A stretch of 64,000 nt of DNA from Tubulanus polymorphus (Eukaryota; Nemertea; Palaeonemertea; Tubulaniformes; Tubulanidae). How positions within the stretch are numbered: the first letter of the stretch is position 1; every line of letters begins with the position of its first letter. Below the pieces are notes generated by a model. That model saw nothing but the letters and a program-made list of their open reading frames with translations, was not told where the DNA came from and made no database searches. This document shows positions 45,768 through 55,529 of the stretch, in pieces. The stretch is from the NCBI RefSeq assembly GCF_964204645.1, contig NC_134025.1, positions 29,480,001-29,544,000 on the forward strand. The letters are read 5' to 3'. The position numbers and the translations under genes are program-made.

Positions 45768-48556
45768 TTAGATTAATCCTCCTGTTATCGATGTTTTCTG
45801 AAATTCTGCAATGTACTCCAAAATATAAGACCTGAAATGAATAAATACATATTTGCGCTTTGAGCTTAGATATGAATTCAAAAAGATTTGACTTAAGCCG
45901 AGTCTACTGCCAGTATTTACCTCAATCGTTCAGCCATCTCAATACCGCTCCACCGTGGACTGTAGGGATAATGCTCTATCGTAACGCTGAATGGCTTCTG
46001 CTGATTTGACTCGTGATAAACTGATTGAAACGTCAGGGTCGGTTTCACTAGTGGAAAGTTTAATGCAATTTCAACTGAAATAGAGAAGAGCATATGATAT
46101 CATGGTGGTAAAAGGGGCAACGGTCTTTAGAAAGTGCCCTTTCAAAAGACCCTGAGACCCCTTATTTGAAAAGTGCTTGCCCATTTAGAGTTCAGACTGC
46201 AGTGCATGTCTTGACATACCCCCAGAAATTTAAGAACTTACTGTGGATAATGAAGAAGAAATCATTCCATTCAAATAGAAATGAGATGCTTGTATATTTC
46301 TCGGCATCATATTCAATCACAGATCTACATTGAAGAAAACTTATGAAAAGTGACTTCACAAATGAAAAATTTCACGGAGTTTACTCTAAACAGGTCTGAA
46401 ACTTACCTTTCGTAATGAGCCAGGAAAGCCGACACATATTCCACCCGTTTTTCATGATAACTAATAACTTGATTGACCTAGAAAATCAAACATTTCTCAT
46501 TCGATTCAAAAAGACTATAGCCTTAAATATTACGAATAGCAAATCCAGTGGAACCTCTTTACAAGGAATTCAGGGAAACCAGAAAATCTGTTCATTATAA
46601 TCGATGAAATTTCTAGGTTTGTAATAACCGATAACGCATTACATCCAAAGTCATCGTAACGAGGTGCCACTGTATTTCAAGATTGTTTGAAGCCTTTACC
46701 TTGTTTTTGAGGAGTGTTATTAACTGTGATATATACTCGATCAGATGAGTACGGCTTTGAATGATAGGAATTTTCATTGAATTTGCACTACCGAGGATAC
46801 TATAAGTAACGACAAAAACAATGATCATTTAACACTTACCGGGTTGATAGATAGAGATTATCCAGACCGGACTACCTGATATCTCTAATTATACACCGGA
46901 CTACCTGATATCTCTAATTATACACCGGACTACCTGATATCTCTAAGTATAGACCAGACTACCTGATATCTCTAACTGTAGTAGTTTCCACCGAAAAATG
47001 AGAGTAATTCTCCCTTATTTTTGGAACCTGCTTTCCTAGATCAACTACTGAATTATGAATACACCAAGTAAAATCTTACTTTTGAAGCCGTGGAGACAGA
47101 AACAACTGCGATGAAGGTTTATAACTATCAGGGGTTTGATAGGTTATCAATAAAACTGCCGTGTTTTCACCGGGATTTTCCTGGAATAAGAAATTGACAA
47201 TTCAACTATGACAACGAACGCAGTAACATTTTACTAACATGGGTCACATTTACGACGGAAGATGATCCGAGGGGTCTTACCAGACTTCCATATGAACCTC
47301 TTAATTTATTTGAAGGCACATTGTAGTCGAAAATTCTGGGAAAGGGTGTATTTTTTTGTCTTTCAAAAGTACACCTCCATGATGCCCAATTTTAATGACT
47401 TTGCCCTAAAAAAAAGTTTCGTTCGACCCTGGATTCACCTGTATACTACAGAAGATACAATACCCTGATAAGATAAGGCGGGATATTTTCCAAATCGATT
47501 TCCAGCTTCACCAATATGTTCACATTTCCGAATCTCTGAGAAATAATTAGAAATTCTATCGTTTTACATCGTAACATTTCAAATACTTTTCATTGTTATC
47601 AAATATCGAACATGAAATCAGACCTCTTTTTTCTGTTGAACGTGAATTTCGATGTCTTCCTGTTTGAAACCAGAGTCTAGTAACGTAGTATATTCTGTAC
47701 GGATATGTGCACTTTGTCGAGCCAGTGATAGATGATACTCTTTATACTGTTTCAACACATCGACGACAAATTTCCGTAAAGCGAAACGATCTGAAGAATC
47801 ATACGACAGTAAACTCTGAAAGAGACAAATATTTCGATTTCTGTCAATCAACTGTCTGGAGTCCGTCCTGAAGCCTCCTGAAGTAGCTTGTCTGTCTGAG
47901 GGTGAAGGGTACAGACAGCAGCTTGTCTACCTGAAGGTGAATGGTCCAGACAGCAGTCCCCAGGTCAAAGTTAACACCAGTCTATAAAACCGGGCCCAGG
48001 ACTGTAAAACACGTACCTGGCATTCATGTAAGTCCAGATGGAAATTCCTATCATCGGGACCAAATATAATATCCGGAGGTTTATTGGGACAGCAACAATT
48101 GAATAGAATTTCCCCTGAAATGTAGATAATCACCCGAAATTTTAAAATTGAATTTAGCAGGTCTAGGCTCATCGGCTGGCAATGTCCACTTACAAGCAAT
48201 TAACTGTTTAGCGTAGGGTACAGCAATTTTAAATCTATCACCACAAGAATAATCAGTCAATGTAGGTGTACTGAAAATTCAAAAGAAAAATTAGATCCAT
48301 AAAGAGGTTATTGCGATGGTAAACAGACAAAAATCGAGCAAAAATCTGTACTCCGATACAGGGCAGGACTGGGACGGTCACTGGAGGACGAGACTGAGTG
48401 AGGAGAGAGTGGAGGGAGATGATTTGTTCAATCCTACCTCGATTTTATCTCTAAAATCCGTGGATTTTCTTTCATAACACCAATAAAACCGCATTTCTCT
48501 AGAGTCTTTACACATGGTGCTAACTGATCGTGAATTACACTGGCCATATCTTTCAT
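45768..48556 (-). CDS. BABAM2: BRISC/BRCA1-A complex subunit BRCC45 (BRE)
   Basis: Eleven exons: 48438-48556, 48194-48270, 48017-48114, 47624-47815, 47464-47535, 47080-47180, 46700-46799, 46407-46477, 46242-46324, 45921-46074 and 45768-45831. They join in phase to 376 residues (human about 383). Conserved blocks include PNKPPDIIFGPDD (UEV-like fold), SPRLQ, HEKRVEYVSAFLAHYE, IEYDAEKYTSISFLFEW and YPYSPRWSGIEMAERL. BRCC45 scaffolds the Lys63-specific deubiquitinase complexes BRISC and BRCA1-A through its UEV-like domains. The exon 4 donor (GAG|GTCTGA) is a weak GT site, but phase and the alignment to the known protein support it. The start at 48556 has an in-frame alternative Met three codons on. 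It is head to head with TMEM62 (204 bp apart). Confidence 0.93.
46546..46672. mobile_element. Tigger/pogo-like MITE in BABAM2 intron 7
   Basis: CAGTGGAACCTCTTTACAAGG at the left and its inverse CGTAACGAGGTGCCACTG at the right bound about 127 bp with no open frame. This is the same terminal family as in the GDPGP1 intron. Confidence 0.6.
46869..46984. repeat. 29-bp tandem repeat, four copies, in BABAM2 intron 6
   Basis: Units start at 46869, 46898, 46927 and 46956 (GGACTACCTGATATCTCTAA then TTATACACC). The last two carry a few substitutions. Confidence 0.9.
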
Positions 48557-48760
48557 TATTTCGACTCATAGACGAATAAAACCATTCAAATTCGAAATAA
48601 TGAATAAATAAATCAAAAATACTGAAACACTTCCGGGTTTTCAGGGAATTCCCGGCAGGTGGCGATGGGAAACACCTCCCTCGTATTCCCATAATAGTCA
48701 AAATCCAAACATTAACAATCTTGCCTAAAAAACGCAATTTATCGTTGAATTCTCAGAAAT
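48557..48760. promoter_or_regulatory. Bidirectional promoter of BABAM2 and TMEM62
   Basis: Only 204 bp separate the two divergent start codons. The segment around 48640-48690 (CCGGCAGGTGGCGATGGGAAACACCTCCC) recurs upstream of the second TMEM62 copy at about 54868-54900 (CCGACAGGTGGCGACTGGAAACACCTCC), which marks it as the conserved promoter core. A CAGGTG E-box-like site is kept in both. Confidence 0.6.
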
Positions 48761-49277
48761 ATGGCAATTTCTATCAGATATTGTATTGTTATCACAATTA
48801 TACTGATTATCTGTACATTTATTACCTATCTGTGTGACGAGATATCCGTTACGCAGTCATCATCAGGAGACCCAGGCCGCCAGGCGAAAACACCCCCGGC
48901 CCCTGTCCCTGATGATAGTTATGATAATCTCTTCTGGTTTGTTCAGGTAAACGATTTCATTCATCAAGGCTTCACTTTTATTGCGTATCAATCAATAAAA
49001 GGCAAAGCGCTAATTCAGGACCCCCAGCCCACCTTAATGTGATAAGTCTCAACAATTCAATCAATCTCAACTTCATGGAATCATCTTAGTCTCGTACTAA
49101 TTGATCCAGATCTATTTCTATGATGTTTTATTTCTTATCGTTATTACAGATTACTGACCTTCACATAAGTCGTTTCAATGATCCTGGCAAAAAGATGCTT
49201 TTAAAAGATTTCTGTCAAAAGGATTTAGCGTTGATAAACCCCGATGTTACTCTAGTAACTGGTAAGTCTGGTACTGA

Positions 49278-49317
<40 letters not shown>

Positions 49318-52300
49318 CATAAATTGAAATGAAAAGTTATCCAAAATGTTTCTAATGTTGTTGTCAGGTGATATGACACATGCTAAAGGCGCTGATCATC
49401 TAGAGTCTGGACAGTACATCGATGAATGGCAAGATTATAATAGAATTATAACAGAGTCAGGAATCCTGAATAAAACAGTATGGCTCGATATTAGAGGCAA
49501 TCATGGTACATATCTCTCCTTCGCATACAAAATCTGCATCCAGTTCCACAGTTCAGTTTGACTAGATTTGAAAAAGATTAATTTCTAAATTGATGCTGGG
49601 GTGGCTTGTGTCCAAAAGCGATCTTAAATCTTAACACTTTTCTCATATGTTGGCTACCAGAACTAAGATGGTCTTAGTTTATCATAGTCTTAAATCTAAC
49701 CATGGCTGTGTGTATTCATAAAATCTGTTGTTTCATTTACAGATGTGTTTAATGTACCCTATTTGAATAGCGATTTGAATTATTTCAAGTAAGTATTTGT
49801 TTTATGATAGTCCTGCAATGGGCTTTCTGGTTTGTGAAAATATCTGACTTCAATGATAGAAATTGCTGTCCAGAAACTGCTGTGACTCAAAGAGTTACAT
49901 ATATTCTCATATTGTAGGGAGTTCTCACAACAGGGGAAAAAGCATTTATCCTCCTATCATTACACGCATAAGAAGAAATTTGGACGTTATTCGTTTATTG
50001 GGGTTGATGCGTGTCCAGTTCCGGGTCCTAAACGACCGTTTAATTTCTTCGGAATGGTTTCAGCGGTAAGTCGATAGTTATACTATAAACCATAGCATAT
50101 CATCAATTTTAGGGCAACAGTGAATATTTCCTTAGTGAGAACCAATCATAAGAACCGATGTCAACTTTCTTCCACTGGTCCTGACTATCTCGTACTATGT
50201 GATGATCATTACTGAATCATGGCCAAATTAGTTTGTTGATGATTGATTACAGAATGAATTTAAGAGTCTGACTAATTATAAATTAGCTGCTGATGCGTCT
50301 AACGTGACTATCTGGTTTGGTCATTATCCTACTTCAACGATTCACAGTCCAGCTCCCGGTATCCGGCATTTAATGAGGTAAATTGCCAATCACTATAACT
50401 AGTCCAATTTTAAAGAAGGTTGAAGTAAATTCGCTTATATTTTGATATAATTCAGGGACAGTTCGGCTTATTTGTGTGGCCATTTACACACTTTAGGTGA
50501 TCTAGTTATGAACATGTACGCCAAACAAAAATCCGGAAATCTAGAGCTGGAACTTGGAGACTGGAAAGACAACAGAATGTGAGAATAAGTCAAATTTCAT
50601 AGATTCATTTCATCAACCCACCAACTGTTATCACGTAAAATTCTGTTCAGGAATTTCTTTAATTTATGCATCGTTTTATGTTATTCAGATATAATTCATT
50701 ATGTTTTAACTTTGATTTTCAGGTTTCGATTGTTAGTAATAGATCACGATCTGTTATCATTCGTTGATCAGAAAATGGGAACGTGGCCTATAATAATAGT
50801 ATCGAATCCTAAACATGCGTTATATTCAATGCCTTCGCATGAACCAGTTGGAAGAATGTTACATTCAACTCATATCAGGTTTGCACTTTCAAAATAAGCT
50901 TCATTCATTCACACTTTCGCTAGTTAGTCTTTTCTGATTTGGCCCGTACCTGAAACAGACCAATTTAAAACAGACTAAATCAACAATGTGCGATCCCATG
51001 TATTTAAATCCATCCAGCTAGATGCTACATTGTGATTGACATCAATTAAAGCAAAGTTTCCATAAGAAAACTGAGGAGGCCATGCTAAAATTTAGAATGG
51101 ACTAATGGTCTAATTTGATCCATTCTGAAATGGAACATTCTGAATAGAATTTCTATTCAGAATGTTCCATTTCAGAATGGATCAAATAGACTTGATTTAG
51201 CTCTAAATATAAAAGTTTTTGTGAACGTGGCTCATTGTATTGTATTTTTACAGGGTATTAGTATTTTCACCGGCACATATTGAGTATGTTCGTATAAGTA
51301 TTGACTCAGTATTTCTTGGAGAGGGTAAACGATCAGGAGGCCCTCTCTACACTTTACGCTGGGATCCGCAAAGCTACGCTTCAGGAATTCATCAATTAAC
51401 CATTTCTGTCAAGGTAGCTATCAATATAAACAATGCGATCGATATTTATGGGAATTAGAATTCAGAAATAACACCAACTTAGAAAATTCAATTATTTTCT
51501 TTTGACAGGACGAAAAGCATGGATTGCGTATAATATCTCAGCCATTCTCTTTGGATAACACTAGTTTAAGCTTTAGTTTATTCCCTCGGCTGATTCTCAT
51601 GTGGAATATGTCTACACTTGTAAGTATTAAAATCATCATTATCAATTCTTTATTTCGCAAGGCCTCATAAAAACATTTAAAACGTAGTATAGAAACCACA
51701 ATCAGAATAGCATGTTTTAAAAGTTCAGCTTAAGTGTCGGACATTTTGTTTCATCTATGCGCATAAAGCTGATTTTTGTCTTATGTGATAATCTGATGCA
51801 ATCAGCTCCATGGCAAGCGTGGTCTGTAGAATAATTATCTCCCCACCTCTATTTCAGTGTCAGTTGTTATTCTGGAGTATTTGGCTGTTCTCATTCTTAC
51901 CATTAGTAATTCTGCGGTTTCTGCATATTCCTATATTAGGTAGGTCTATGTACAATTAAAGTAAGATTGGCCTTGCCTATATTTTGTGCAGCCTTCATGT
52001 AAGGATTCAAACTCGATTTTCAGTTCCCAGTGAATTCACTGGTTGTTTGGTGAAATTCCTGCAGAATTGGATGAACAGATTCTATTTGTTGACTGCAACT
52101 AATAGAATATTTTGGCCACTAGCAGTTTTCCATGTTTACATCGCCGTGGGTAAGCACATTTCGAATATTCTTATTTATCAAATGTGAATTCGTTTTGATA
52201 TTCTATATGATATATTTGCTGCAGGACCGTGGTTTATTGGTCGTGTTTTAGATGAGTATATCGGAGTGTGTTTTGTGTTTGGTCTATATGTTGATGGTCA

Positions 52301-52931
52301 ACTGCTTCCATTGCATTCCACATATGCGTACGGTTTTCTATTTGTAAGTCATTTGAAACAAAAGTTCTTTTTAGATCAACTTTAATTTCTGTAGAAAAGA
52401 TTGAGCATTAGCAATATCTATCTGCACCCATCCCCTAAGACCCTGCTACCTTTACCCTCCCTCAACAAACAATCTGTAGTGGGTAAAGGCAGCAGATTGT
52501 CTGAGGGGGTACAGATTGTTACAGACGTATCTGTTCTAGCTCGAATTAATGCTTTCTCGTTTCTATTTCAGATATTATTTTTCAATATTCCGTTGATTCT
52601 GTTGTTGGGGATGTACCTCGAACGTGCTGCTACCCCGACTCGTGATTCTACGAGGACAAGGTGTGCGTCTAAATATGCCCCTCATCGCCTTCTAATAGAT
52701 CACTGGGCGATGACTTTGTTATTGATATTTCATTGTTATTGCGCTGTGGCCGGTATCTTCTTGGCGTATGGAACTATGGCGTTTCTGTTGGGCCCTTTGT
52801 TGACTTGGTCGGTGATATTGCAGTTAACCCTCTGGTTTCTGGCCGCGCGTGGTAAACCCGTCGCTACTGTCTCCAATGGACTGATAATAATACCTGCTCC
52901 AGTTTCCGGACGTACAAGTAGGCCGTTATGA
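48761..52931 (+). CDS. TMEM62: TMEM62 metallophosphoesterase-fold membrane protein, copy A
   Basis: Fourteen exons: 48761-48946, 49150-49261, 49368-49505, 49743-49788, 49918-50065, 50253-50377, 50456-50578, 50723-50878, 51254-51413, 51509-51619, 51858-51939, 52024-52149, 52225-52343 and 52572-52931. They join in phase to 663 residues (human about 643). An N-terminal signal-anchor helix precedes a calcineurin-like phosphoesterase domain with D65-x-H67 (TDLHISRF), GNHD at 143-146, a W-F-G-H-Y block and GHLH at 260-263. Several C-terminal hydrophobic segments follow. The second motif reads G-D-M-T-H (residues 100-104), with His where copy B has the family Asp. The usual HTLGGL reads HTLGDL. Both changes are at family-conserved positions. 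The molecular function of TMEM62 is not established. Confidence 0.93.
49283..49313 (+). repeat. GCT microsatellite in TMEM62-A intron 2
   Basis: About nine GCT units lie just after the exon 2 donor. The equivalent intron of copy B (about 55485-55522) has about 13. If the intron were retained, translation would add a polyalanine run and stop at VHKLK in both copies. Confidence 0.85.
51113..51187. repeat. Perfect 75-bp palindrome in TMEM62-A intron 8
   Basis: The arms 51113-51149 and 51151-51187 are exact inverse complements of 37 bp with a single T (51150) between them. The left arm begins ATTTGATCCATTCTGAAATG. Copy B has no matching palindrome at the same place. It lies inside sequence bounded by TTCACACTTTCGCTAG (about 50909) and GTGAACGTGGCTCATT (about 51221-51236), a MITE-like pair of ends. 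Confidence 0.95.
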
Positions 52932-53840
52932 TGTTGGATTTGAATTTCTGATCAGTTATTTTTCGAACGAAAAACAGAAACCAAGAAATTTGTTCCGTGC
53001 AAAGCGAAAACTGTGATATTCATGGGTTTATCAGTGATTTTGAGCAGTGATTGACAGAGAAAGAACAATTTTATTTTTTATTTTTATGTCGATTGTTCCT
53101 GGCAGAAAAATTCACAATTACCTCTACAGATTTTAAAGATTTTCTGCGATTTATATTATTGTGTTTTGAATTAGTATTCATACTAATTCGTTCAATTGTT
53201 ATAGGTCAGCGCAGTTAATGCATACTACGTGTAATAATTCATGGTTAGGGAACTAGCTTTGTTTTGAATCTGCTTATAAGTACAAAAGGTTTGATATCAG
53301 TTTCTGATATGACGTCATTTGATGAAAATATGGCTTTTTTGCACAGCACTAGTCAGGTCATTAAGGGTCCAGGGGTCCCTGAAAAATTCCCCAAATAATC
53401 TTGAGTAACGTTTCAACTATGGTCATGTACAATAGACTCTGCCTAAACCGGTACTGGTCTAATCCGGTAATCCGTTCAATTCAGTAAAATCGAAATAAGA
53501 TTTCCATTTGCTACTGTTTTTGAAATACGTATACAAGACTACTTAGTTCTGATTTTTTTCAAAAGATTGCCAAACTTTTGCCAGTTTTTTTGGTTGTTAG
53601 GCCGGCTGTTGGCACCAGGTGATGGGCTCATTCTATGTGCTATGCTGTTCCGGCATCCTAATGGTGGTCATAATGATATTTCTAGCTATTTTTTTATTGA
53701 AGAAAACATCGTAATAAATAAGGCCCTTTCAAAAATAAATGGTTTTGTGCTTTAATTTCTTTGTCAATTTTTGATCCAGCATACTAGATTCAACCATGTT
53801 TGCAGCAGCAGAATGGTTAATGACCCGAATGAATCTTCAC
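52932..53840. other. 3' flank of TMEM62-A
   Basis: 52932 to about 53400 is duplicated downstream of copy B (about 59564-60285), ending near GGGTCCAGGGGTCCCTGAAAA in both. 53400-53840 has no partner after copy B. An open frame at 53567-53755 is unrecognised. No separate gene is supported. Confidence 0.6.
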
Positions 53841-53884
53841 TCCAGGAAGAGTGAGGGGTAGAGGAGAGACTTCCCCACCCACAA

Positions 53885-54095
53885 TCCGATCGAACCTGCC
53901 TCGATTTAGTCTAGTACCTAGCCGTCATTACCGGGGGAGCTCAACGACTATGCTCCGTCCCCTCGATGGATTTCGATTCATTATCTACAATCCTTGGATA
54001 TTCTTTCAACTCAATAAAACCACCACGGCTAGAGTCTTCACACATGGATCATGAATTATACTGGCCACATCTTTCACTATTTCGTCTCATAGGTA
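53885..54095 (-). pseudogene. Relic of BABAM2 exon 1 and its flank
   Basis: On the minus strand this stretch matches the BABAM2 first exon and 5' end (48430-48570). Shared phrases include TCGTCTCATAG against TCGACTCATAG, ACTGGCCACATCTTTCACTATTTCG, AGAGTCTTCACACATGG and CAATAAAACC. The start codon is GTG instead of ATG, at least 9 bp are deleted near the middle, and no later BABAM2 exon follows. It marks the left end of the unit duplicated with TMEM62. Confidence 0.8.
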
Positions 54096-54106
54096 GCAAA
54101 AAATGA

Positions 54107-54850
54107 TTGGAAATGAGAGTAAAGATGGGAAAAGGTGGTTATCCACCGAACACCGGTCGGGAATTCTCCCCGGTGGTGATTCGAAATTATAGTAAGAACA
54201 TACAAAACTTTCAAGAAAAATTTCATATTGAAGATAACCTTTTATTTCTCTCTTTCGAAAAAAAGGCGTCAGCTCTAAGTAAATTTTTCTTTTTTTAGTA
54301 GACTCTCCAACAATCATTTCCGAACTCCAGATTGAAGTCGGCCGCCACTACTGTCGCCCCATCACCCCCATTTCTGAGACGACCTGCCCCAGTCTGCGAT
54401 TCGAACTTAATTGAAAATGAAAAACATTTCCACCTCTCCTGTCCGCTCTTTCTGTTACACCGCAATAAATTTCTCGGCCAACTCTGGAAACTATTGTCCA
54501 TGTCGGCAATTATCCAACATCGTATGTAATATGATTTAAATAGTCTTTTATCAGTGAAATATTTTTTAGGTAAATCTAGCTGTTGTCCAGTTTTATTGAA
54601 CTCTTCAAGTGATCGATTATGGCTCCCCGGCGGCATCTCAGTATACTTAAAAACGTTGTTCCATGTTAAACCTGTATGGCTATTCTATATTTCTCGAGTT
54701 TATTAATTTCTTTGAAAAAAAAAATAACAATCAGATTTGCGATGTCCTGGTACTTTATTACTGTAAAAACCGATGATATGATATGCTTGTTGTACTTTTT
54801 GTATTAAGGTGTAATAAAGTTATTTTGAATTTGAATGAATTTGATGATCG
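54107..54850 (+). mobile_element. 5'-truncated, decayed LINE (non-LTR retrotransposon) 3' end
   Basis: The + strand around 54301-54530 reads as the tail of a reverse-transcriptase ORF. A Cys in PAPVCDSN, then HFHLSCPLFLLHRNKFLGQL, matches the C-x-x-x...H-x-x-x-x-C-P...R arrangement at the C-terminus of many LINE ORF2 proteins. The run downstream ends in GTAATAAAGTTATTTTGAAT and TTGAATGAATTTG, a typical simple-repeat LINE tail. The element separates the BABAM2 relic from the promoter core of TMEM62 copy B and is absent from the copy A promoter, so it inserted after (or in) the duplicate. Confidence 0.55.
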
Positions 54851-54975
54851 ACTTCCGTTTATACGGAACTCCCGACAGGTGGCGACTGGAAACACCTCCG
54901 GGTTTTCCACCAAATTTAATTTGTAAATGTAAACGAATCTAAAATCGCAAATTTTTTCGTCGAATTCTCAGAAAT

Positions 54976-55486
54976 ATGGGAATATCTATCAGATGTTGTA
55001 TTGCTATCACAATTATACTGATTATCTGTACATTTATTACCTATCTGTGTGACGAGATATCCGTTACACCGCAGTCATCAGCAGGAGACCCAGGCCGCCA
55101 GGCGAAGAAAACACCCCCTGTCCCTGATGATAGTTATGATAATCTCTTCTGGTTTGTTCAGGTAAACGATTTTATTCGTCAAGGCTTCACTTTTATTGCG
55201 TATAAATCAATAAAAGGTAAAGCGCTAATTCAGGACCCCCCCCCCCCCCCACCTTACTGTGATAAAGTCTCAACTTCATGGAATCATCTTGGTCTCGTAC
55301 TAATTGATCCAGATCTATGTCTATGATGTTTTATTTCATATCGTTATTACAGATTACTGACCTTCACATAAGTCGTTTCTATGATCCGAGAAGAAAGAAG
55401 CTTTTAAAAGATTTCTGTCAAAAGGATCTAGCGTTGATAAGCCCTGATGTTACACTAGTAACTGGTAAGTCTGGTACTGATACTGC

Positions 55487-55529
<43 letters not shown>

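Noticed and set aside
53567-53755. 62-codon open frame after TMEM62-A
   Set aside because: Short, not present after copy B, no family; could be a piece of an unknown repeat.
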